The notes beneath the pieces were generated by a model. It was not told the DNA's origin. It saw only the letters and a program-made list of their open reading frames with translations, and did no database searches. Below are positions 56,844 through 64,000 of a stretch of 64,000 nt of DNA, one piece after another (positions within the stretch are counted from its first letter, which is position 1; each line of letters opens with the position of its first letter). A program made the translations under genes and the position numbers. This stretch comes from Macrothele yani (taxonomy: Eukaryota; Arthropoda; Arachnida; Araneae; Macrothelidae): contig CM077025.1 in assembly GCA_039090855.1 (NCBI GenBank), positions 98,746,489-98,810,488 on the forward strand, written 5' to 3'.

Positions 56844-57751
56844 CAGAGATGGAAACGGGTCACCGGGTCAACGGGTGGACAATTTCTTGCTGGTCAAACG
56901 GGTCGGGTCAAAGTGTTCCTGACCCGATTTCATTTCCGTTTTATTTTTGAATAGAAAAAAATATTTCAAAGAACCCTAAAGAGGTCTTTGAACAATACTT
57001 GAGAACTTGCTGAGAAGGGTAAAAAAAAAATGGGGATTAAAAATGAACTTTCAGAGAACAAAACTGATGTAAGATTTATCAGTTGATGGGGAAAAGCTGA
57101 AGATAACCGATACCTACATTTACATTGGACTGCGGATATCAAGCGATGATCACACTGATGAGGAAATTAATTGGAGTATAAAACTTGGTTGGAGAGCTTT
57201 TGGAAGAAACTGTACAATTTTTAAGAGCAATATGCCATTCTGTCTTAAAAGAAAAGTGTTTAATCAATGCATCCTTCCAGTGCTTACGTACGCAGTAGAG
57301 ACGTGGACCTTAACTTAAAAGGACATACAGAAACTGCAGGCAACTGAAAGAAGCTTGGAGAGATGCATGCTTGATGTAACAAAGAAAGGTAAAAAGAGGA
57401 ACGCGTAGATGAGGAAAATAACAAGAGGGGAAGACGTCACGTTCCGAGTAAAATTCCTGAAATGGCAATGGGCTAGAAATATTACCAAGAGAACGGACCA
57501 CCGATGAATAACTGAAGTTTTAGACAGGATTCCAAGGGGCAGGTAAAGACCCAGAAGAAGACCACGTGGGAGATGGGTGGATGGAGGAGGCTGGCCCAAG
57601 ACAAGCTGTTGTGGAAGAAACTTGGGGCGATCTTCATCCAGCAGCTGATTGATAAATATTGGCAATAATGGTGATGATGATGATATATTGGAGTTTATAG
57701 TTCAAATCAGATTTGTCCGGGTCCAAAATTTTTGGCCCCTTTCCAACTCTG
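56844..57751. mobile_element. hAT-like TIR element, ~0.9 kb
   Basis: The ends are CAGAGATGGAAACGGGTC (56844) and, inward from 57751, CAGAGTTGGAAAGGGGCC. The left interior repeats CGGGTC motifs (CACCGGGTCAACGGGTGG; AACGGGTCGGGTCAAAG). The 8 flanking bases agree at 6 of 8 (GTGTGTAT and GCGTGTGT), in a GT-rich context. Most of the interior is an RTE fragment. Confidence 0.6.
56985..57690 (+). mobile_element. 5'-truncated RTE-like LINE copy
   Basis: It matches the 3' half of the LINE at 60.4-63.4 kb, beginning around GAACTTGCTGAGAAGGGTAA (compare 62878). It continues through GGATTAAAAATGAACTTTCA, CATCCTTCCAGTGCTTACGT and TTCCAAGGGGCAGG to a GATGATGATGAT tail near 57674-57686. Coding is broken by several stops. 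It preserves the 3' end that the 60-kb copy lacks, so it defines what that end should look like. Confidence 0.85.
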
Positions 57752-60120
57752 GCGTGTGTGTGTGTGTTCTCTCGCTTCGAAGACGCTATTATTGCATTGC
57801 TAACAGGCGTTACACACATGGAGTGCATAAGAAAAGCATATTAGCGGTAAAGGGTTCACAACGCAATCGATCACTGCAGTAAAAATTAAAATAACAGACT
57901 ACATCTCAAACTTTTTACCTTGACACCACTAGGTACAGTTTAGCTTGTATGAGATTATTTAAATGTATTAGCGCAAACGGTGGAAATAAATGATTGGTTT
58001 CCATAACTATTTTCAAAGGACAACGCCACCTGTCGTCAAACTCGTATTGCAATGTGCCCCCAACCCCTTTAGTCGAAAGAAGCAGATTTTATTTGTTTTG
58101 CGTTCTGTCTTCCTTAGTGTCTAGCAAATCAACTTGCCGTTCTTTTTATAATTAACACTCGATCAGTAAATCAAAAGAAATTGCTGTTTAATGGAGCGCA
58201 AAATGTTTTCCCTATTAACAAATTATTGCGAAATATGTGGCAGCGATTAGCCGACAATAAAAAAATTAGGGTAAATCAGTTCGAGGATAAATCCGTTAAA
58301 CCGCGGGAAGGCATGAAATGGAATTTTGCGATTCGGTACCTGATAGAATGGACCATCCTGTGGCTGCTCAGAATGGATAAGGGAAATCAAAGGAGAATGA
58401 AGCCGGGCCCTTTTATGTCACATGGGAATATAGGAAGAGAGGGAGGCGAAGATCTGTCAGGGGATTTAGCGTTTGGGGGTAGGGATAGGGGGATGGAGGG
58501 GAATAAGTGTTAGCTGCAAAGTGTGTATAACAGAAGTAGTCGTCCTCTAGAAGGAGGCACGGCTCTTTGTGGGATGGATACAGTTCGGGGAGGGAGACAA
58601 TGTTGGAACTGTTTTGGTAACTTTGTGCCGTTCCAAGCGCTTTAATTTGGTTGCAATCAAGATCCCCCTGGTCGTTCCAGGACTTCTAATCGTCACGACT
58701 TGGAGAGAAAGGGATTAGGCTGGGCATTCTTTGTGGGCATAATCGGCCGGGAGAGGGCGCCTTAATCTGTTTCGCCAAACTGACTTCGGCTTCCCTATCA
58801 TGTGAAGAAGCTTTTCCGCAGTGGCAGCCACATCTCTCTCGCAGAATAATTCTGACTAATCCGGAGGGAAAAGAGGCATTACTGGATGCTTCGGGGGTCA
58901 GACGAACTCCTTTCCTCCCCGGCCCACGACACATCTCGAGACCGGGCCTCCCTTCCCCCTCTCTCCTCCTCCTGCTCCCATCCCTTTTGCCAGCAGACGC
59001 ATATGTCCATCTCTCAAGCTATAAGGTTGCCTCCGTCGTTTATGTCCTTAGCCAGCTTCTAGAAATCCGTTTCTGTTTCCAACAGGGAGACGCGTCTCAT
59101 CAGCAGTTCCGTATGTCCTCCTCTTGACAGCCTGGCAACTTATCTCTTCTGGCCAACACTGGAGTAGCTTATTCTTGCAGATGGATGCCTTAATTGTTCG
59201 ATTGTGAGTTTCCACTCCGTACTAGTTTGATAAAAGAGAGAGCGGAAGGAAAGGGAGGGGGGGGGGAGTTAGGGTGCGTCGTGGGGGGAAGGAATGTTAA
59301 AATTGATTCAACGATTCGCTCCCGTTGCTAAATAAGAGCATCTCCCGTCAGAAAAGTATCTCTTTAACGGGTTTTAATGGCATTTTTCAAAAAGTCGCCG
59401 AGAATCAAGCCCCTTACTCTGCCCCCCCTCTTTCCTTCTCTCCCAAGCCGTATTCCATTGGTTAAGAGCCGCCTGTCAATGCAAAGACTTTCCCGTCTTT
59501 AAAGAGAGCGAGACAGGTTTCCTCTGATCCGACAGAAGCACAATGAAGAGGGCTCCTCCTGTGGAACTCTGATATGCCTCATGCCGAGCACTTTCCCAAT
59601 TACTCCGTAAATTTCTCATTTCTCACTTAAATACGGAAGCTTATGCGAAGAGCACACCACGCAAGGAAATTGTTTAGTAAGAGGAAGGCAATACTGTGAA
59701 CATTCTACAACCAATTACGTACCCAAAATTGCCCAATGTGTGCGTGAGAAGGGAAATTTTTACTTTTAATTCTGCCTTTTCGAGCATAAATTTTCGCGAG
59801 ATCTTCGGCTTTATGCAGTTCACGGGGACTCAGGGGGAAGAAAAACATTTGAATTTCTGTTTGTGTGATTCAAATAAGCGACGGGTGGATATTATTCGCA
59901 CATCATTGATTCTCCGATTGAGAGGGATCAGCGCTAAGATGAAGAACAGTCCAGCTCTATCGAAATTCCACACACCACTACGCAGCCTTCATTTAAACTT
60001 TTTCATTGCTAAAAATTGTTCGCCACTTCCGACATACACTTTGGAATCACACCTGATCAAATGATTTCAGTAGATTCACACTTCAAGCCGATGAGCTACG
60101 ACACAAAAAATATAACTATA
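57752..60120. other. TE-poor, partly GC-rich sequence
   Basis: No TE termini, SINE boxes or transposase motifs found. 58520-59600 is more GC-rich and locally C/T-rich (for example 58943-58990), and a G-run is at 59258-59267. Open frames (58181-58513 plus; 59696-60064 plus) lack motifs and good starts. This is the longest stretch that looks low-copy, so host regulatory DNA or untranslated exon is possible but unproven. Confidence 0.4.
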
Positions 60121-60340
60121 TAAAAAATCTGTTTCCGAGAGCTTAGGAGTTAATAAAGCACAAGCTAAACGTGAAAGTATTTTGCAATTTGCTTAAAGGA
60201 AAATGATTCGATATATATAATATTTTGTTTCTAGTAAAAAATCTGTTTCCGAGAGCTTAGGAGTTAATAACGCACAAGCTAAACGTGAAAGTATTTTGCA
60301 ATTTGCTTAAAGGAAAATGATTCGATTTTCTAGTTTATAT
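60121..60340. repeat. 114-bp tandem duplication
   Basis: TAAAAAATCTGTTTCCGAGA starts at 60121 and 60235. About 95 bp are nearly identical (one AAAGCAC/AACGCAC difference seen) through GGAAAATGATTCGAT. It sits immediately upstream of the LINE. Confidence 0.9.
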
Positions 60341-60376
60341 CCAGAAAGAAGGAGGATTGGTTGCTTCTATCGAAGA

Positions 60377-60411
60377 GAGAGACAGAGAGAGAGACAGATA
60401 TATATATATGG
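60377..60411. repeat. GA/TA microsatellite
   Basis: GAGAGAGACAGAGAGAGAGA is followed by (TA)n. A matching (TA)n lies outside the inverted arm at 63959-63972. Confidence 0.8.
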
Positions 60412-60618
60412 GATGTAAGGTCAGGTGATGCGCAACATCACAGCCTCTCCTTGAAAAATGTCAACCCCGCGTTCTCGTGGTGCATCCTGTTTTCACTAAA
60501 AGGGCTCGAACGACCACCAATAGCGGTATTACTATACCATCGGGATTAGAGGAAATGCTATCCCACACTCACCAACCCGCTTGGCCAGCGTGGTGAGTTA
60601 TGGCCAAACCCCTCCAAA

Positions 60619-63476
60619 ATGACTCCACAACTTAAATCTTGGCCCTCAGTCTCCGGCAGCTGGAATGTACCTGGCCAAGACAGCGGCCAGTGCGACATGA
60701 AGGCAGAGGGTGCTAAGAATCCCCGGAGGACCGGACTAGGCTGCCATCTGCTGCTGACCTTGGCTACGTATAACGGACGCTCCCTATCTTCTGATTCAAG
60801 GCTTCTTGAATTGGAAGAGGAACAACAAAGGATCAAGTGGGACATCGTCGGGCTAAGTGAGGTAAGGAGAAAAGGAGAAGATCTCATTGACCTGAAAAGT
60901 GGACATCTCTTCTACTATCGTGGGACAGATACTGGCAGAACTTGTGGTGTTGGATTTATAATAAACAAGAAACTGAAGGATAAAGTTGTAGAAGTTGAAA
61001 GTTCCTCTGACAGAGCTGCACGACTCGTTATCCAACTCTCGAGAAGATACCAGGCTCAGATTATTCAAACTTATGCACCCACCACAAGTCATGCTGAAGA
61101 AGAAATTGAAGAATTTTATGAGGAAATTCGTGATCTAAATAATAAAGGTAAGCAGCACTTGAAGATAATTATGGGAGATTTCAATGCAAAAATAGGGCGA
61201 CGGCAACAGAATGAAACTTCAGTAGGTAAATTCGGTCACGGCAACAGAAACCAGCGTGGAAATACTCTCGTCGAGTTTGCAGAGGCAGAAGGGTTTTTCA
61301 TCTTGAACTCCTTTTTCAAGAAAAAGCCACACATTAAATGGACATGGAGACATCCAAATGGGACGACAAGTGAAATTGATTTTATTATGTGTAACAAAAA
61401 ATTCGTCATAGAAGACTGCAGTGTGCTAAACAAGTTCAACACAGGCAGTGACCATAGATTGGTGAGATGTAAGATGCACATCAACACTAAACTCGAACGT
61501 AGCAAGCTCATAAGACAAACAAAATGTATTGACATAACCAACCTTAAAAAACACCATAATACCTTCAAATTGGAACTGAAGAACAGATTCTCTGCTTTAG
61601 AAGGCCTAACATCGGAAGAAGTGGATATTTCTGAAGTTAACAGAAAAGTAACCAAAGATCTTATGGAAACAGCAACAAAATTAGCTGGGTCTAAGAACAA
61701 ATTGCATGTGAACAAATTATCAGGAAAAACCAAAATGCTGATGCAAAAAAGAAGAGTGATGAGGACAACTAAAGAAGATGTGACTTCCAAAGTGGAATTC
61801 ATAGAGCTATGCAAGACAGTACGAAAAAGTATCACTGAAGACGTAAGGAAATTCAACTGTGAACTAGTAAGGAAAGCAATTGAAAACAACCAAAGCCTAA
61901 AGATAGCAAAGGGACATCTCAGTAAGGGAAGAAAACAGATTATGGCACTGAGAAAAGAAGATGGCTCTGTAACAAGAAATAGAGGCGAAATTTTGACAAG
62001 AGTGAAAGATTTCTACTCCAAATTATATGAAAGGGATGATACATGTACTCCAGACATCATGAAAGGTACCAGTACCAGAGTTCTTCCAGTAATTCCAGCA
62101 GAAGTTGCACATGCAATCAAGAACATGAAGCGGGGAAAAGCTCCAGGGAAGATGGAATTACTGTAGACATCATACAAGAAGCAAGTGGAGAAATCGAAAC
62201 AGTACTCGCCCAAATTTTCACTCGATGCCTTAATGAAGGGAAAATTCCTGAGGATTGGAACAACGCTACAATGGTCCTGCTACATAAAAAAAGGTGACAT
62301 TGAGGATCTCAGGAACTACAGACCTATCAGCCTCCTATCAGTGGTTTATAAAATCTTCACTAAAGTTCTTTCACACCGCTTGAAGGTAACACTGGACATG
62401 GCTCAACTGAGAGAACAAGCTGGATTCAGGAGTGGCTACAGCACTATAGATCATATCCACGTACTGAGAGAACTAATTGAAAGAGCGAGGAAATATGAAC
62501 TTCCATTGTGTATGGCTTTTATCGATTATGAAAAGGCCTTTGATTCGGTGAAACCATCGGCAATTACAATGCGTTTGAAATCCTGCGGTATTGAAGATGC
62601 ATACATTAATATTATTAATAACATGTATGAAAATGCAAGTGCAAAGATTCTGCTATTTGAAAATACAACACACATAAAAATTGGAAAGGGAGTGAGACAA
62701 GGTGACACCATATCTCCCAAGCTCTTTAATGCCACATTGGAAAATGTCTTTCAATCACTTAACTGGGAAAACAAAGGGATAAAGATTAATGGAGATTATC
62801 TAACTCACCTTCGTTGTGCTGATGACGTAATCATTTTTGCAACTACCCCATCAGAGCTGCAGAGTATGATTCAGGAACTTGCTGACAAAAGTAAAGAAGT
62901 GGGATTAAAAATGAACTTTCAGAAGACAAAAGTGAGGTACAATGCTTTTAAAAGAAATGAAGATTTATGGATTGATGGAGAAAAGCTGGAGATAACAGAT
63001 ACGTACGTTTACCTTAGACAGCAGATATCAAGTGAGGGTCACATTGATGAAGAAATTAATCGGCATACAAAACTTGCCTGGACATTTTTTGGAAGAAACA
63101 GCATAATTTTCAAGAGCAATATGCCATTATGTCTTAAAAGAAAAGTGTTTGATCAATGCATCCTTCCAGTGCTTACGTATGGTACAGAGACGTAGACCTT
63201 AACTAAAAGAGACATACAAAGACTGCAGACAACTCAAAGAGCATGGAGAGGTGCATGCTTGGTGTAACCAGGAGAGATAAGAAGAGGAACACGTGGATCC
63301 GAAAAATGACAAGAGTAGAAGACATCATGATCAGAGTTAAATCCTTGAAATGGCAATGGGCTGGACATACTGCCAGAAGGACAGACCATCGATGGACAGC
63401 CGAAATTTTAGATTGGATTCCAAGGGACAGGAAAGAGGAAAGGGACAGAAGAGATGTCCACTTTTCAGTTCAATGA
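60619..63476 (+). pseudogene. RTE-like endonuclease-reverse transcriptase, broken
   Basis: It starts at ATG 60619. The endonuclease (EEP) domain runs from about residue 50: LATYNGRSLSS, GLSEVRRKGEDL, TYAPTTSHAEEEIEEFYEEI, IMGDFNAKIG, KWTWRHPNGTTSEIDFIM and GSDHRLV, all present. A one-base loss near 62150 moves the frame at RGKAPG(E)DG. A seven-A run at 62285-62291 moves it back at the HKKGDIEDL site. Reverse transcriptase: LRNYRPISLLSVVYKIFTK, FIDYEKAFDSV and GVRQGDTISPKLF. The YADD-type box reads LRCADDVI, with Cys where relatives have Phe. A TAG replaces the Trp in TYGTETW (63195), and another shift near 63243 leads to the final RTE tail (KSLKWQWAGHTARR). The 1.5-kb first ORF is otherwise well kept, so the copy is fairly young. 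Confidence 0.88.
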
Positions 63477-63962
63477 GATCTTCTCCTTTTCTCCTTACCT
63501 CACTTAGCCCGACGATGTCCCACTTGATCCTTTGTAGTTCCTCTTCCAATTCAAGAAGCCTTGAATCAGAAGATAGGGAGCGTCCGTTATACGTAGCCAA
63601 GGTCAGCATCAGATGGCAGCCTAGTCCGGTCCTCCGGGGATTCTTAGCACCCTCTGCCTTCATGTCGCACTGGCCGCTGTCTTGGCCAGGTACATTCCAG
63701 CTGCCGGAGACTGAGGGCCAAGATTTAAGTTGTGGAGTCATTTTGGAGGGGTTTGGCCATAACTCACCACGCTGGCCAAGCGGGTTGGTGAGTGTGGGAT
63801 AGCATTTCCTCTAATCCCGATGGTATAGTTATACCGCTATTGGCGGTCGTCAGAGCCTCTTTAGTGGGAACGAGATATACCACGAGAAGGCGGGGTTGAC
63901 ATTTGTCAAGGAGAGGCTGTGATGTTACGCATCACCTGACCTTACATCCCGATGATGATATA
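63447..63962 (-). repeat. inverted arm: complement of the LINE 5' end
   Basis: The minus-strand reading gives MTPQLKSWPSVSGSWNVPGQ, then LELEEELQRIKWDIVGLSEV, the same as the start of the plus ORF apart from a few changes. It is open from ATG 63741 to about 63447, where LKSGHLF meets the junction. The plus sequence at the junction (AGAAGAGATGTCC) offers short homology. Confidence 0.9.
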
Positions 63963-64000
63963 TATATATATTTATATACAGTAAAGCACCGTTTATACAT
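63963..64000. other. TA-rich flank to window end
   Basis: (TA)n then TTTATATACAGTAAAGCACC. Nothing else seen. Confidence 0.5.

Larger units (their letters stand above)
60405..63966 (+). mobile_element. RTE-like LINE with inverted 5' copy at its 3' end
   Basis: The plus-strand LINE occupies about 60405-63446. From about 63447 to 63962 the sequence is the inverted complement of 60405-60914, including the 5' UTR and the first ~100 codons. The normal 3' end (seen at 57541-57690) is absent. GATGATGAT, similar to the RTE tail, follows the inverted arm at about 63951-63959, then TA repeats. The arms are nearly identical: the encoded 5' peptide differs at only a few residues. Its transcripts would fold into a stem of about 510 bp with a loop of about 2.5 kb. 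Confidence 0.85.

Noticed and set aside
58181..58513. 110-codon plus-strand gene in the TE-poor island
   Set aside because: The composition shifts along the frame to Gly/Arg/Glu-rich, and there is no motif.
59696..60064. 122-codon plus-strand gene
   Set aside because: It begins at a non-ATG codon, has no motif, and splice signals cannot be judged.
60558..60887. 109-codon minus-strand ORF
   Set aside because: It is antisense to the LINE endonuclease start, and the same sequence recurs at 63.5 kb only because of the inverted arm.

Overview
This is a eukaryotic, animal-type window: AT-rich, spliceosomal-genome style DNA with no operons, no bacterial signals, and no host protein-coding gene that I can recognise with confidence. 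Nearly everything identifiable is transposable-element or repeat DNA. The mixture (Tx1-like and RTE-like LINEs, five tRNA-derived SINE families, mariner and Tc1-like elements, hAT-like elements, a Helitron, TATC/CA/CT microsatellites) fits an invertebrate, most plausibly an arthropod. The sequence alone does not support a narrower placement.

Layout. 1-8.8 kb: a 7.0-kb Tx1-like LINE on the minus strand, itself inserted in an older SINE and carrying two younger SINEs. 9.4-10.25 kb: a three-unit tandem of a tRNA-derived SINE. 11.08-13.98 kb: a minus-strand Helitron with a dead mariner inside it. 15.3 kb: a fold-back repeat. 15.89-17.16 kb: an apparently intact mariner (DD34D, perfect-looking TIRs, TA duplications), the only element here that looks fully coding. 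20.95-26.31 kb: a 5.4-kb composite with 8-bp target duplications that holds a graded TATC minisatellite, a trimeric higher-order array of CTCF-core-like motifs, and a nested TIR element with its own SINE. 27-29.4 kb: tandem SINE units and a hAT fragment. 31.46-41.66 kb: a ~10.2-kb satellite of alternating 40/41-bp monomers. 43.26-44.81 kb: a dead mariner-like element. 44.93-47.93 kb: a decayed ZMYM1/DUF4371-type hAT gene with a 54-bp minisatellite. 50.17-51.6 kb: a three-level nest (SINE in SINE in Tc1-like). 52.8-55.1 kb: two more Tc1-like pseudogenes, facing each other tail to tail. 56.84-57.75 kb: a hAT-like TIR element with an RTE fragment. 57.75-60.1 kb: TE-poor, more GC-rich sequence, the best place to look for host regulatory DNA. 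60.4-63.97 kb: an RTE-like LINE whose 3' end is replaced by an inverted ~510-bp copy of its own 5' end.

How the parts relate: the genes do not form a pathway; they form a stratigraphy. Target-site duplications let several insertions be ordered (helicase fragment, then SINE A, then LINE, then SINE A and SINE E; and Tc1-like, then SINE B, then SINE C). SINE family A therefore moved both before and after the LINE arrived. Four of the five DDE transposases with readable active sites have lost a catalytic residue or frame, while the 16-kb mariner keeps all three aspartates.

All family names are from motif recognition by eye, not database searches.
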